DNA of 64,000 nucleotides from Streptomyces koelreuteriae (GTDB taxonomy: Bacteria > Actinomycetota > Actinomycetes > Streptomycetales > Streptomycetaceae). Both the position numbers and the translations under genes were made by a program. The number at the start of each line of letters is the position of its first letter. Position 1 is the stretch's first letter. This document shows, piece after piece, positions 1 through 9,250 of this stretch. The DNA lies in the NCBI RefSeq assembly GCF_018604545.1, contig NZ_CP075896.1, positions 3,162,001 to 3,226,000 of the forward strand, given 5' to 3'. Below the pieces are notes generated by a model. It was not told the DNA's origin. It was given only the letters and a program-made list of their open reading frames with translations, and did no database searches.

Positions 1-1153
1 GAAGGTCGGCCCGGACGCTGGGGAGCAGGTGGTAGTCGCGCAGGGCCGGGTCGTCGGTCAGGGCGTCGACGAGGGGCAGGGCCTCGGACGGGCCCTCGGC
101 CATGGAGACGGCCACCGCGCGGTTCAGCTCCACCACCGGGGAGGGTGAGCGGGCGGCCAGGAGCCCGTACAGGACGGCGATGCGCGGCCAGTCGGTCTCC
201 TCGTAGCTGTAGGCGTGCGCGTGGCAGGCGGCGATGGCGCCTTGCAGGAGGTACGGGCCCGGGGCGCCGGAGGAGGCGGCCTCGGCTCTGCCCAGCGCGG
301 CCACGCCACGGGCGATGAGCATGCGGTTCCAGCGGGCCCGGTTCTGTTCCTTGAGGAGGACGGGTTCGCCGGAGGGGCCGGTCCGGGCCGCCGTACGGGA
401 CGCCTGGAACTCCAGGAGCGCGGTCAGGCCGTGCACCTCGGGTTCCTTCGGCATGAGGGAGGAGAGCACCCGGGCGAGGCGCAGGGCGTCCTCGCACAGG
501 GACGGGCGGAGCCAGTCGTCGCCGGCCGTGGCGGCGTAGCCCTCGTTGAAGATGAGATAGATGACGTCGAGGACGGAGCCGAGACGGGCCTCGCGGTCGG
601 GGCCGTAGGGCACCTCGAAGGCGATGTTCCGGGTCGCCAGGGTGCGTTTCGCGCGGACGATGCGTTGCGCGACGGTCGGTTCCGGGACCAGGAAGGCGCG
701 GGCGATCTCGGCCGTGGTGAGGCCGCCGAGGAGGCGCAGGGTGAGGGCCGTGCGGGCCTCGGTGGACAGCACCGGGTGGCAGGCGGTGAAGACCAGGCGG
801 AGCAGGTCGTCGTCGATGTCGTCGGGGTCGGCGGGTTCCTGAGGCGCGGCCTCGTCCGGAAGGCTCCGGCCGATCTCCGCCAGCTTGCGGGCGTAGTTCT
901 CCCGGCGGCGGACCAGGTCGACGGCGCGATTGCGGGCGGTGGCCATGAGCCAGGCGCCCGGGTTGTCGGGGACGCCGTCCCGGGGCCACTGCTCCAGCGC
1001 GGCGACCAGGGCGTCCTGCGCGAGTTCCTCGGCGATGCCGACGTCCCGGACGATCCGGGTGACGCCGGCGATGATGCGGGGCGACTCGATGCGGAAGACC
1101 GTCTCGATGGCCGTGCCGGTGCCGCTCGGGTCCGGGGTGGGCTGCGCTGTCAC
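1..1153 (-). CDS. ECF-type RNA polymerase sigma factor (ECF42-like), 3' end outside window
   Basis: The gene runs leftward off the window; about 384 codons are visible. The N-terminal part reads as sigma region 2 (ELAQDALVAALEQWP, then NPGAWLMATARNRAVDLVRRR) followed by region 4 with a helix-turn-helix (TLRLLGGLTTAEIARAFLVPE). A long C-terminal extension (YLIFNEGYAA, LNRAVAVSMAEGP) is the extra domain of the large sigma-24 family called ECF42. The GTG start at 1153 begins VTAQPTPDPS. Members of this group sit beside DGPF/YciI genes, and the next gene upstream is one. No anti-sigma factor is visible. Family assignment is firm; the regulon cannot be read from sequence. Confidence 0.9.
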   Translation of the reverse strand, partial: MTAQPTPDPSGTGTAIETVFRIESPRIIAGVTRIVRDVGIAEELAQDALVAALEQWPRDGVPDNPGAWLMATARNRAVDLVRRRENYARKLAEIGRSLPDEAAPQEPADPDDIDDDLLRLVFTACHPVLSTEARTALTLRLLGGLTTAEIARAFLVPEPTVAQRIVRAKRTLATRNIAFEVPYGPDREARLGSVLDVIYLIFNEGYAATAGDDWLRPSLCEDALRLARVLSSLMPKEPEVHGLTALLEFQASRTAARTGPSGEPVLLKEQNRARWNRMLIARGVAALGRAEAASSGAPGPYLLQGAIAACHAHAYSYEETDWPRIAVLYGLLAARSPSPVVELNRAVAVSMAEGPSEALPLVDALTDDPALRDYHLLPSVRADL

Positions 1154-1200
1154 AGCCCACCATCAGACACCCTCGGCGGCACCCGGCCAAGCAGCGCCGG

Positions 1201-1557
1201 TCAGTCCTCGGCGATCTGCCGGACCTCGGCGGTGATCGTCCAGTAGTCCTCGTGCGTGGACAGGAACCGCTTGGTCCACTCGATCGCCTCGGCCTTGTCC
1301 TTGCACTGGCTGATCGAGTAGCCGCCGATGACCTCCTTGGACTCGGTGAACGGCCCGTCGGTGACGGACAGCTGCCCGCCCTCCCAGGTCACCCGGCTGC
1401 CCTCGGAGGTCGGGGTGAGCCCGGCCGTGTCGAGCATGACCCCGGCCTTGGTGATCTCCTCCAGGAGCGCGCCCATCCGCTCCATGAGCTCGGGGCTCGG
1501 GCCCTCGGCGGGCGCGTTCTTCTCGTCGATGCGGATCAGGGTGAGAAAGCGCGGCAT
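1201..1557 (-). CDS. YciI/DGPF-domain protein
   Basis: 118 residues, starting MPRFLTLIRIDEK. The diagnostic motif TDGPFTESKEVIGGY is at about residues 66-80, with a ferredoxin-like YCII fold expected. The gene ends 47 bp before the ECF sigma factor and is probably cotranscribed with it. DGPF proteins are the standard genomic partners of ECF42 sigma factors; their biochemical role (small enzyme or signal sensor) is not settled. No signal peptide or membrane segment is visible. Confidence 0.88.
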   Translation of the reverse strand: MPRFLTLIRIDEKNAPAEGPSPELMERMGALLEEITKAGVMLDTAGLTPTSEGSRVTWEGGQLSVTDGPFTESKEVIGGYSISQCKDKAEAIEWTKRFLSTHEDYWTITAEVRQIAED

Positions 1558-1698
1558 GGTGACTCCCCGGGGTCTTCGCAGCGGGGGCTTTCCCCGCTCT
1601 CACCCCTGCGTCGATCGGGAGGGCCCGGGATCGACACGGTCGCCGCGTTTTCTTCGAGATTCTTTTCCGGATCCCTTCCCGGTTCGCGTTTACGCAGG

Positions 1699-2742
1699 TC
1701 AGCGCAGTGACTCCCACAGCTTCTCCGCCGCGGGCTCCTCGGCCACCACCCGGTTGGGGTCCGACGGTGCCCGCACCACCGGCATCGTCACCGTCCGCAC
1801 CTCGCTCGCCTTCAGGCCCTTGAGGCTCTGCCCGAACCGGGTCAGATCGGTCAGGGAGTCCAGGCCGGTGTCGGTGGTGAGTCCGGCGGTCACCGCGTCG
1901 GCGACCCGGTACAGCTTCGCCGGGTCGGTGAGCAGGTTCTGTGCGGCGATCTGTTCCAGCAGTGCCTTCACCAGCGTGTGCTGGAGGCCGATGCGGCCGA
2001 GGTCGCTGCCGTCGCCGATGCCGTGCCGGGTGCGGGCGAGCGCGAGGGCCCGGTCGCCGTCCAGATGGTGGGTGCCCGCCTTCAGACGCAGATGGCTGTG
2101 GTCGTCGGCGATGTCCTCCTCGGTGGTGACGGTGACACCGCCGAGCGCGTCCACCAGCTTCTCGAAGCCGGAGAAGTCGACCTCGATGTAGTGGTCCATG
2201 CGGACGCCGGTGAGCGACTCGACCGTCTTCACGGCACAGACCGGACCGCCCACCGCGTACGCGCTGTTGAACATGGAGTGGTAGGCCACCGCCGTCGAAC
2301 CGCCCAAGGAGCGGGGGCAGGACGGGCGGGTGACCAGGGTGTCGCGCGGGATGCTCACCACCGTCGCGCTGGTCCGCCCGGCGTCGAGGTGGACGACCAT
2401 CGCCGTGTCGGAGCGGGCACCCGTGCTGTCGCCGCCCCCGATCCTCTGGTTCTGCTCGCCGCTGCGCGAGTCGGAGCCCAGGACCAGGATGTTGAGCGCG
2501 CCGCTGGGCAGGGCGGACGCCGAGGGCGACGGCACGCTCACCGGCCTCGGCGGGCGGTTGTCGCCGAGCGCGTTGTCGATGTCGACGCTCTTGATGTTGC
2601 TGTCGAGATGCCAGTAGGCCCAGCCCGCCGCCGCGGCGGCCAGCGTCAGCAGGGCCGCCAGGGTGAGGCCGGCGGTCCGCAGCGCGGTCGACCGCCGGCC
2701 CGTGCCTCTGCTCTCGTCCCCGTTCGCCTCGTGTCCCGTCAC
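1699..2742 (-). CDS. LytR-CpsA-Psr (LCP) family cell-wall glycopolymer ligase
   Basis: With the GTG start at 2742 the product is 347 residues: a short cytoplasmic tail, one membrane anchor (about residues 20-42, TAGLTLAALLTLAAAAAGWAY), then an extracellular LCP domain. Signature stretches LVLGSDSR, ARSDTAMVVHLD and VSIPRDTLV carry the Arg and Asp residues that bind the polyprenyl pyrophosphate. LCP enzymes attach teichoic acid-like or capsular polymers to peptidoglycan. An ATG at 2817 would add 25 residues. I prefer 2742 because a TAATAAT -10-like element (2762-2768) lies just upstream of it, leaving a very short leader. The gene looks monocistronic. Confidence 0.88.
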   Translation of the reverse strand: MTGHEANGDESRGTGRRSTALRTAGLTLAALLTLAAAAAGWAYWHLDSNIKSVDIDNALGDNRPPRPVSVPSPSASALPSGALNILVLGSDSRSGEQNQRIGGGDSTGARSDTAMVVHLDAGRTSATVVSIPRDTLVTRPSCPRSLGGSTAVAYHSMFNSAYAVGGPVCAVKTVESLTGVRMDHYIEVDFSGFEKLVDALGGVTVTTEEDIADDHSHLRLKAGTHHLDGDRALALARTRHGIGDGSDLGRIGLQHTLVKALLEQIAAQNLLTDPAKLYRVADAVTAGLTTDTGLDSLTDLTRFGQSLKGLKASEVRTVTMPVVRAPSDPNRVVAEEPAAEKLWESLR

Positions 2743-2960
2743 GGCAGGAACGTAAGTCCGAATTATTACCGGCAGGGCCCTCGCCGCGCCTTTTCTTCGG
2801 AAATTCTCAGACTTCATGGGCCGTACGGGCCCAAGCGTCGACCGCCGAGGGGACGACCGAGCCCGATCTCGGCGAACTCCTCGCCGCCTACGAAACTTTC
2901 GGCGGGTCAACCGATTGACTTCGGAGGAGTGCGGAGACGCGCGCTCCACCCGTCAATGCG

Positions 2961-4040
2961 TCAACTTCCGGCCAGCGGCGCCGCCGTGCTGCTGCGCACC
3001 ACCAGGCTCGTCGCCAGCTCGACCCGGGTCGCCGCCGGGGTGCCCTCCTCGCGGCCGAGGTCCAGGACCAGCTTGGCCGCGGCCTCGGCCATCTCCGTCA
3101 GCGGCTGCCGTACGGTCGTCAGCGGCGGCCCGACCAGCGGCGCCACCGGCAGATCGTCGAACCCGACCACGCTCAGGTCCTCGGGGATGCGCAGCCCCAG
3201 TTCGCGCGCGGCCTCGTACAGCCCGAGCGCCTGGAGGTCGTTCCCGGCGAAGACGGCGGTCGGCCGGTCCGGGCGGCGCAGCAGCTCCAGACCCCGCCGG
3301 TAGCCGGCCTCGTGGTGGAAGTCGCCGTCCGCGATCAGCCCGGGGTCCACCGGCAGCCCGGCCGTCTCCAGGGCGGCCCGGTAGCCGTCGACCCGGGCGC
3401 GGCTGCACATCATCTGCGAGGGCCCGGTGATCGCGCCGATCCTGCGGTGCCCCAGCTCGACCAGGTGCCGGGTGGCCGCGAGACCGCCCTGCCAGTTGGT
3501 CGCGCCGATCGACGGCACATCGGCGCCCGGGTCGCCGGCCGGGTCCATCACCACGAACGGGATGGAGCGGCTGGTCAGCAGCGCCCGCTGCGAGGCGTCG
3601 AGCCCGGACAGCACGAGGACGACGCCGTGCGGGCGGCGCGCGGCGACCTGGTCGGCCCAGGTCCGCCCGGGGGTGAGCCTTCCTGCGCTCTCCGACAGCA
3701 CCACGCTCAGCCCGGCGTCCCGGGCCACGTTCTCCACGCCCCGGATGACCTCCATCGCCCAGGCGCTCTCCAGCTCGTGGAAGACCAGGTCGATCAGGGG
3801 CGAGCGGGTCGCCTCGGCCCGGCGGCGCCGGTAGCCGTGCGCGCGCAGCAGGTCCTCGACACGGGCCCGGGTGGCCGGGGCGACATCGGCACGGCCGTTC
3901 AGGACCTTCGAAACAGTCGGCGCCGACACACCGGCCTCACGGGCGATCTCCGCGAGCGTCGCGGTCTGCGCGGTGCGCCCCTGGGTCCGGTTCTGCGTCC
4001 GGGTTTGCGGCCGGCCTTCGGCGGGCTCCGGGGAAGTCAT
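2961..4040 (-). CDS. LacI-family transcriptional regulator of the adjacent GH3 gene
   Basis: 359 residues. The N-terminal LacI helix-turn-helix (TLAEIAREAGVSAPTVSKVLNGRADV, about residues 28-53) is followed by a periplasmic-binding-protein-like effector domain ending VVGFDDLPVAPLVGPPLTTVRQP. The ATG at 4040 is chosen because the HTH follows at a normal distance. A TACGAT -10-like hexamer (4048-4053) stops 7 bp before it, so the mRNA may be leaderless. The gene is divergent from a GH3 glycosidase and shares its promoter region, so it most likely represses that gene until a beta-linked oligosaccharide appears. The ligand is unknown. Confidence 0.9.
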   Translation of the reverse strand: MTSPEPAEGRPQTRTQNRTQGRTAQTATLAEIAREAGVSAPTVSKVLNGRADVAPATRARVEDLLRAHGYRRRRAEATRSPLIDLVFHELESAWAMEVIRGVENVARDAGLSVVLSESAGRLTPGRTWADQVAARRPHGVVLVLSGLDASQRALLTSRSIPFVVMDPAGDPGADVPSIGATNWQGGLAATRHLVELGHRRIGAITGPSQMMCSRARVDGYRAALETAGLPVDPGLIADGDFHHEAGYRRGLELLRRPDRPTAVFAGNDLQALGLYEAARELGLRIPEDLSVVGFDDLPVAPLVGPPLTTVRQPLTEMAEAAAKLVLDLGREEGTPAATRVELATSLVVRSSTAAPLAGS

Positions 4041-4068
4041 GGCGGCGATCGTAACCCTGCGGGCCCCC

Positions 4069-4097
4069 TTGACGAAGTCCTCGTGGCGCCATAGGTT
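4069..4097 (+). promoter_or_regulatory. Candidate HrdB-type promoter for the GH3 gene
   Basis: TTGACG (4069-4074), a 17-bp spacer, then TAGGTT (4092-4097). This is a good match to the Streptomyces vegetative consensus TTGAC-N17/18-TAGRRT. Transcription would begin near 4104 with a leader of about 100 nt to the ATG at 4204. Confidence 0.65.
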
Positions 4098-4131
4098 CCC
4101 GGAACATTCGGAATGCATAACGAAACATTCG
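4095..4131. promoter_or_regulatory. Candidate LacI-family operator region
   Basis: Two short inverted repeats sit on top of the -10 region and start site of the GH3 promoter: GTTCCCGGAAC (4095-4105) and CATTCGGAATG (4105-4115), each with 5-bp arms around one central base. The octamer AACATTCG occurs at 4103-4110 and again at 4124-4131. Location between the divergent regulator and its likely target makes this the obvious repressor site. Which repeat is bound is inference. Confidence 0.45.
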
Positions 4132-4203
4132 TAGATACGTTCGCGAGAAACGCTCGTCAGCACCGTTCGTGAGAGGGCCGTCCGTCCACCCGACAGGAGC
4201 TTC

Positions 4204-6510
4204 ATGACCACCGTGCCCTGGCGTGACCCCGCGCTGCCCGCCGCCGCCCGCGTCGACGACCTGCTCTCCCGGATGACCCTGGAGGAGAAGACCGCCCAGC
4301 TGTACGGCGTGTGGGTGGGCGCCTCGACGGACGGCGACGGGGTCGCTCCGCATCAGCACGACATGAGCGTGGACCATGACTGGGACGAGCTGATCACGCG
4401 CGGCCTGGGCCAGCTCACGCGCTCCTTCGGCACCGCCCCCGTGGACCCGGCGCTCGGCGTGCGTGCCCTGGCCCGCGCCCAGCGCCGGATCACCGAGGCC
4501 GGCCGCTTCGGCATCCCGGCGATCGCGCACGAGGAGTGCCTGGCCGGCTTCACCGCCTGGCAGGCCACGGCCTACCCGGTGCCGCTGGCCTGGGGCGCGA
4601 CCTGGGATCCCCCGCTGGTCGAGGAGATGGCCCGCCGGATCGGCGACGACCTGCGCTCGGCCGGTGTCCACCAGGGCCTCGCGCCCGTGCTGGACGTCGT
4701 ACGCGATCCGCGCTGGGGCCGGGTGGAGGAGACCATCGGCGAGGACCCGTACCTGGTCGGGACGGTCGGCTCGGCCTATGTGCGGGGCCTGGAGTCGGCC
4801 GGGGTCGTCGCCACACTCAAGCACTTCGCCGGGTACGCGTCCTCGGCGGGCGCCCGCAATCTGGCGCCGGTACGGGCCGGTGTCCGCGAGTTCGCGGACG
4901 TCACGCTCCCGCCCTTCGAGATGGCGCTGCGCGAGGGCGGGGCGCGTTCGGTGATGGCCGCCTACACCGAGCGGGACGGCGTCCCGGCCTCGGCGGACCC
5001 CGAGCTGCTGACCGGGCTCCTGCGCGAGGAGTGGGGCTTCACCGGCACGGTCGTCGCCGACTACTTCGGCATCGGCTTCCTCCAGACCCTGCACCGCGTC
5101 GCCGGCACCCCGGCCGAGGCGGCCCACGCGGCCCTCGAAGCGGGCATCGACGTCGAACTGCCCACCCTCAAGTGCTACGGCGATCCGCTGCCGGCCGCCG
5201 TCCGGTCAGGCCTCGTGCCCGAGGACCTCGTGGACCGCGCGGCCCGCCGCGTCCTGCTCCAGAAGTGCGAACTGGGCCTGCTGGACGAGGACTGGACCCC
5301 GGAGCCGGCCACCGAGGTGAACCTGGACTCCACGGGCAACCGCATCCTCGCCCGCCGTCTGGCCGAGGAGTCGGTGGTCCTGCTCGACAACCCCGACGGC
5401 CTGCTCCCGCTGGCCCCCGACACCCGGATCGCGGTGGTCGGCCCCCGGGCCGCCGACGCCCTGGCCATGCTGGGCTGCTACTCCTTCCCGTCCCATGTCC
5501 TCACCCACCACCCCGAGGTGCCGACCGGCATCGAGATCCCGACCGTCCTCGACGCCCTGCGCACCGAACTCCCCGACGCCAAGGTGACGTTCGCACAAGG
5601 GTGCGAGGTGACCGGCCCGGACACCTCGGGCTTCGAGGAGGCCATCGCCCGCACCGCCGAGGCGGACGTGTGCGTGGCGGTCCTCGGCGACCGGGCGGGC
5701 CTGTTCGGCCGGGGCACCTCGGGCGAGGGCTGCGACGCGACGGACCTCGGCCTGCCGGGCGCCCAGGGCGAGTTGCTGGACGCGCTGATCGCCACCGGCG
5801 TGCCCGTGGTCCTGGTCCTGCTGACCGGCCGTCCGTACGCCCTCGGCCGCTGGCACGGGCGCCTGGGGGCCGTCGTCCAGGCCTTCTTCCCGGGGGAGGA
5901 GGGCGGCCCGGCGGTCGCGGGTGTGCTGTCGGGCCGTGTGAACCCGTCGGGCCGGCTCCCCGTGAGCGTCCCTCAGGTCCCCGGCGGCCAGCCCTGGACG
6001 TATCTCCAGCCGCCGCTGGGCCTCGCGGGCGAGGTCAGCAACCTCGACCCGACCCCGCTGTACGCCTTCGGCCACGGCCGCTCGTACACGGCGTTCGCCT
6101 GGGAGGGCAGCGCCCCCGATCCGGTCGAGATCGGCACGGACGGCTCGTACGACGTGTCGGTGACCGTCCGCAACACGGGCGAGCGCGAAGGCGCGGAGGT
6201 CGTCCAGCTGTATCTGCACGACCCGGTGGCGTCCGTGACCCGCCCCGACATGCGGCTGATCGGCTACCAGCGGGTGACGGCGGCCCCGGGCGAGGCGGTC
6301 CGGGTGACGTTCCGCTTCCACGCGGACCTGTCGTCCTTCACCGACCGCGCGGGCCGGCGGGTGGTCGAGCCGGGCGCCCTGGAACTGCGGCTGGCCGCAT
6401 CGAGCGCGGACGTACGGCACACCGCGCGCATCGCTCTGACGGGCCCGGTCCGGCTGCTCGGCACCGACCGGCGGCTGCGCTGCGACACGGAGGTCACCGG
6501 CGTGGAGTGA
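4204..6510 (+). CDS. Glycoside hydrolase family 3 beta-glycosidase (beta-xylosidase/beta-glucosidase type)
   Basis: 768 residues, no signal peptide, so probably cytoplasmic. The N-terminal TIM-barrel domain carries LAPVLDVVRDPRWGRVEETIGEDPYL and the nucleophile motif VVADYFG with Asp at residue 286. A second alpha/beta domain follows (DNPDGLLPLAPDTRIAVVGP), then a C-terminal fibronectin III-like domain (EGAEVVQLYLHDPVASVTRP). It would hydrolyse imported beta-linked oligosaccharides. AGGAG at 4195-4199 precedes the ATG. It is divergent from a LacI regulator, but no sugar ABC transporter is adjacent. Substrate specificity (xylo- or gluco-oligosaccharides) cannot be decided from sequence alone. 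Confidence 0.92.
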   Translation: MTTVPWRDPALPAAARVDDLLSRMTLEEKTAQLYGVWVGASTDGDGVAPHQHDMSVDHDWDELITRGLGQLTRSFGTAPVDPALGVRALARAQRRITEAGRFGIPAIAHEECLAGFTAWQATAYPVPLAWGATWDPPLVEEMARRIGDDLRSAGVHQGLAPVLDVVRDPRWGRVEETIGEDPYLVGTVGSAYVRGLESAGVVATLKHFAGYASSAGARNLAPVRAGVREFADVTLPPFEMALREGGARSVMAAYTERDGVPASADPELLTGLLREEWGFTGTVVADYFGIGFLQTLHRVAGTPAEAAHAALEAGIDVELPTLKCYGDPLPAAVRSGLVPEDLVDRAARRVLLQKCELGLLDEDWTPEPATEVNLDSTGNRILARRLAEESVVLLDNPDGLLPLAPDTRIAVVGPRAADALAMLGCYSFPSHVLTHHPEVPTGIEIPTVLDALRTELPDAKVTFAQGCEVTGPDTSGFEEAIARTAEADVCVAVLGDRAGLFGRGTSGEGCDATDLGLPGAQGELLDALIATGVPVVLVLLTGRPYALGRWHGRLGAVVQAFFPGEEGGPAVAGVLSGRVNPSGRLPVSVPQVPGGQPWTYLQPPLGLAGEVSNLDPTPLYAFGHGRSYTAFAWEGSAPDPVEIGTDGSYDVSVTVRNTGEREGAEVVQLYLHDPVASVTRPDMRLIGYQRVTAAPGEAVRVTFRFHADLSSFTDRAGRRVVEPGALELRLAASSADVRHTARIALTGPVRLLGTDRRLRCDTEVTGVE

Positions 6511-6519
6511 CCGGCCCGC

Positions 6520-6777
6520 TCAGTCCACGCCCAGCGACTCGAACCGCCACCGGTGCACCGCCCGGGTCACCAACTCCCCGTCCGGCTCCGGCAGTTCCGG
6601 CAGCTCGGCGTCGTACGGGGCGTCCCACCAGGTGAGGACGAGGACCCGGTCCTGGGGAGCGCGCAGGGTCTCCCGGCGCAGCGGCTCGCGGGGCAGCTCC
6701 TGGGTGCGGGCCCAGGCCAGCAGCTCCTCGCCGCGCCCGGGCACGGCCCGCGCCTCCCACATCAGGGCGACCGTCAC
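6520..6777 (-). CDS. Conserved hypothetical small protein coupled to tsaD
   Basis: 85 residues from a GTG at 6777 that overlaps the tsaD stop codon by 4 nt (GTGA), indicating translational coupling. The sequence ([18 protein letters not shown] near the N-terminus, [11 protein letters not shown] in the middle, a Trp-Arg-rich end) resembles small ferredoxin-like monooxygenase-fold proteins, but this is only an impression. No transmembrane segment or signal peptide. It ends 10 bp from the convergent GH3 stop. Confidence 0.7.
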   Translation of the reverse strand: MTVALMWEARAVPGRGEELLAWARTQELPREPLRRETLRAPQDRVLVLTWWDAPYDAELPELPEPDGELVTRAVHRWRFESLGVD

Positions 6778-7889
6778 GGGTAGAGGTTCTCCTTGCTGAC
6801 CTCGTGCACATGGTCGTGGCCGTGGTGGTGGCCGTGCTCGTGCTCCGTGCCCGGCACATGAGGCTCCGTCACCGGCAGTGAGGAGTCGGCCGGCAGGTCC
6901 CAGCTCGACGCGGCCCGGTTGCGGGCCACCATCTCGGCGCCGAGCGCGGCGACCATCGCGCCGTTGTCCGTGCACAGCTTGGGCTGCGGCACCCTCAGCC
7001 GGATCCCGGCGGCCTCGCAGCGCTCCTGGGCGAGGGCGCGCAGCCGGGAGTTGGCGGCCACACCGCCGCCGATCATCAGGTGGTCGACGCCCTCGTCCTT
7101 GCAGGCCCGGACGGCCTTGCGGGTCAGCACGTCGACGACCGCCTCCTGGAAGGAGGCCGAGACGTCCCGCACCGGGACCTCCTCCCCCGACGCCCGCTTG
7201 GCCTCGATCCAGCGGGCCACGGCCGTCTTCAGCCCCGAGAAGGAGAAGTCGTAGGCCGGATCGCGCGGGCCGGTCAGGCCGCGCGGGAAGGTGATCGCGT
7301 TCGGGTCGCCCTCGCGCGCGTAGCGGTCGATGACCGGGCCGCCGGGGAAGCCCAGGTTCAGCACGCGGGCGATCTTGTCGAAGGCCTCGCCCGCCGCGTC
7401 GTCGATGGTCGCGCCCATCGGGCGGACGTCGGAGGTGATGTCCGAGGAGAGCAGCAGCGAGGAGTGGCCGCCGGAGACCAGCAGCGCCATGGTCGGCTCG
7501 GGCAGCGGGCCGTGCTCCAGCTGGTCCACGCAGATGTGCGAGGCGAGGTGGTTGACGCCGTACAGGGGCTTGCCGAGCGCGTAGGCATAGGCCTTCGCGG
7601 CCGAGACGCCGACCAGCAGGGCACCGGCGAGGCCGGGACCGGCCGTGACGGCGATGCCGTCGAGGTCGCGGGCGCTGACGCCCGCCTCCTTCAGCGCGCG
7701 GTCGATGGTGGGGACCATCGCCTCCAGGTGGGCGCGGCTCGCGACCTCCGGAACGACGCCGCCGAAGCGGGCGTGCTCGTCGACGCTGGAGGCGATGGCG
7801 TCGGCCAGCAGGGTGGTGCCGCGGACGATGCCGACGCCGGTCTCGTCGCAGGAGGTCTCGATGCCGAGGACGAGGGGTTCGTCAGCCAT
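6774..7889 (-). CDS. tsaD: tRNA N6-adenosine threonylcarbamoyltransferase
   Basis: 371 residues of the Kae1/TsaD (formerly Gcp) family. It transfers threonylcarbamoyl to A37 of ANN-decoding tRNAs together with TsaB and TsaE, both encoded nearby. The N-terminus has [10 protein letters not shown]; the metal-binding pair is His114 and His118 in NHLASH; the ASKHA nucleotide site includes [10 protein letters not shown]. The last 30 or so residues hold a histidine-rich segment ([15 protein letters not shown]) beyond the core domain. The gene follows rimI with an 8-nt overlap and precedes an 85-residue gene with a 4-nt overlap. Confidence 0.97.
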   Translation of the reverse strand: MADEPLVLGIETSCDETGVGIVRGTTLLADAIASSVDEHARFGGVVPEVASRAHLEAMVPTIDRALKEAGVSARDLDGIAVTAGPGLAGALLVGVSAAKAYAYALGKPLYGVNHLASHICVDQLEHGPLPEPTMALLVSGGHSSLLLSSDITSDVRPMGATIDDAAGEAFDKIARVLNLGFPGGPVIDRYAREGDPNAITFPRGLTGPRDPAYDFSFSGLKTAVARWIEAKRASGEEVPVRDVSASFQEAVVDVLTRKAVRACKDEGVDHLMIGGGVAANSRLRALAQERCEAAGIRLRVPQPKLCTDNGAMVAALGAEMVARNRAASSWDLPADSSLPVTEPHVPGTEHEHGHHHGHDHVHEVSKENLYP

Positions 7890-8388
7890 TGATCTCGGTT
7901 CCTTGTACGGAAGTTGAAGGGTCGGTGAGGCGCATCACCAGGGCGTCCACGTTCCCGGGCTGGTAGTAGCCGCGCCGGAAGCCGATGGGCTCGAAGCCGA
8001 AGCGCTCGTAGAGCTTCTGCGCGCGGACGTTGTCGACGCGGCACTCCAGCATCACCTCGGCGCACTCGAAGGCGGTCGCCGCGCGCAACAGCTCGGCCAG
8101 CAGCAGCCCGCCGAGGCCGGTGCCCCACAGGTCCCGGGCGACGGCGATGGTCTGGACGTCGCCCTGCTCACCGGTGGCGACGAGTCCGGCGTACCCGGTG
8201 ATCCGGCCGCCGTCCTCGGCGACCACGTACCGCCTGGTCGCCTCCGGCCCGCGCGAATGGGCCAGTTCGGACCAGAACATGCCGCGCGACCAGGCGTCCT
8301 CGGGAAACAGGTTCCGTTCCAGTTCGAGCACGGGGTCGATGTCCCACCAGCGCATCTCGCGCAGCGCACACATCACGGGTTCGGTCAC
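7882..8388 (-). CDS. rimI: Ribosomal-protein-alanine N-acetyltransferase (GNAT family)
   Basis: 168 residues from a GTG at 8388 overlapping the tsaB stop by 4 nt. GNAT fold motifs are visible: [25 protein letters not shown] (acetyl-CoA loop) and [22 protein letters not shown], with the typical RimI C-terminal FxxxGxRxxYY pattern. RimI acetylates the N-terminus of ribosomal protein S18 in E. coli; here it is sandwiched between tsaB and tsaD, the usual bacterial arrangement. An internal ATG 5 codons in ([14 protein letters not shown]) could also serve as start. Confidence 0.9.
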   Translation of the reverse strand: MTEPVMCALREMRWWDIDPVLELERNLFPEDAWSRGMFWSELAHSRGPEATRRYVVAEDGGRITGYAGLVATGEQGDVQTIAVARDLWGTGLGGLLLAELLRAATAFECAEVMLECRVDNVRAQKLYERFGFEPIGFRRGYYQPGNVDALVMRLTDPSTSVQGTEING

Positions 8389-9038
8389 TTGGGGGTGACC
8401 ACCTTGTAGTTCTTGGGCACCTGGGCGTCCGGGCGGCGCAGATACAGCGGCCGGGGCGCGGGGAACTCCTCGCCCGCGGCCAGCTTCTCGGCGGCCAGCC
8501 GGGCGAGGGCGGCGGCGGAGACGTGCTCCGGCTCGTGCGCCTTGGGGAAGGTGTCCGGGTAGAGCAGCGCGCCCGCGCCGACCGCGGGCAGGCCCTCCAC
8601 CTGCTCGGCGATGTCGGCGGGCCGGTCGACGGCCGGGTCGGTGAGGCGGGTGCGGGAGTCGGCGTAGCGCGCCCAGTACACCTCCTTGCGGCGGGCGTCG
8701 GTCGCCACGACGAACGGGCCCTGAAGGTCGGCGGCGAAGGCGAGGCCGTCCAGCGTGCACACGCCGTGCACGGGGACGCCGAGCGCCAGCCCGAAGGTCT
8801 CGGCGGTCATCAGCCCGACGCGCAGCCCGGTGTACGGGCCCGGACCGATGCCGGCGACGATCCCGGTGACGGCGTCCAGCTTCAGACCGGCCTCGGCGAG
8901 CACGCGGTCGATCGCCGGCAGCAACAGTTCCCCGTGCCGCCGCGCGTCCACCTGACTCGACGAGGCGATGACGTCGCGGCCGTCGTGCAGCGCGACGGTG
9001 ACGGCGGGTGTGGCGGTATCCAGAGCGAGCAAGAGCAC
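8385..9038 (-). CDS. tsaB: tRNA threonylcarbamoyladenosine biosynthesis protein TsaB
   Basis: 217 residues, an inactive ASKHA paralogue of TsaD that scaffolds the t6A complex. It starts MLLLALDTATPAVTVALHDG and contains GIGPGPYTGLRVGL near residue 70, both typical. It heads the tsaB-rimI-tsaD-(85 aa) cluster with overlapping stops and starts. tsaE, usually upstream of tsaB in this order, lies 1.1 kb away behind two small inserted genes. Confidence 0.95.
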   Translation of the reverse strand: MLLLALDTATPAVTVALHDGRDVIASSSQVDARRHGELLLPAIDRVLAEAGLKLDAVTGIVAGIGPGPYTGLRVGLMTAETFGLALGVPVHGVCTLDGLAFAADLQGPFVVATDARRKEVYWARYADSRTRLTDPAVDRPADIAEQVEGLPAVGAGALLYPDTFPKAHEPEHVSAAALARLAAEKLAAGEEFPAPRPLYLRRPDAQVPKNYKVVTPK

Positions 9039-9250
9039 GCAAACAGCCTACGGCTCCCCGGGGCCGGTGTCGGACGCCAGCTCCGGCCGAGCCGGACGCC
9101 CGTGCGTGCCCTGCGTGCCCGGCGCGGTGCGGCACCGAGGACGTCCGACACGGGCCCCCGGCCCGGCCCGGCCGCACCTGCCGGGCCGTCACCTGCTGCT
9201 ACCGTCACCTACCGTCACGGCAGGGACGTACGACGCGGAGGTGGTCGCCG

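Noticed and set aside
1978-3303. 441-codon plus-strand frame opposite the LCP gene and the LacI gene.
   Set aside because: Composition is of the shadow type and both minus-strand genes have clear family motifs.
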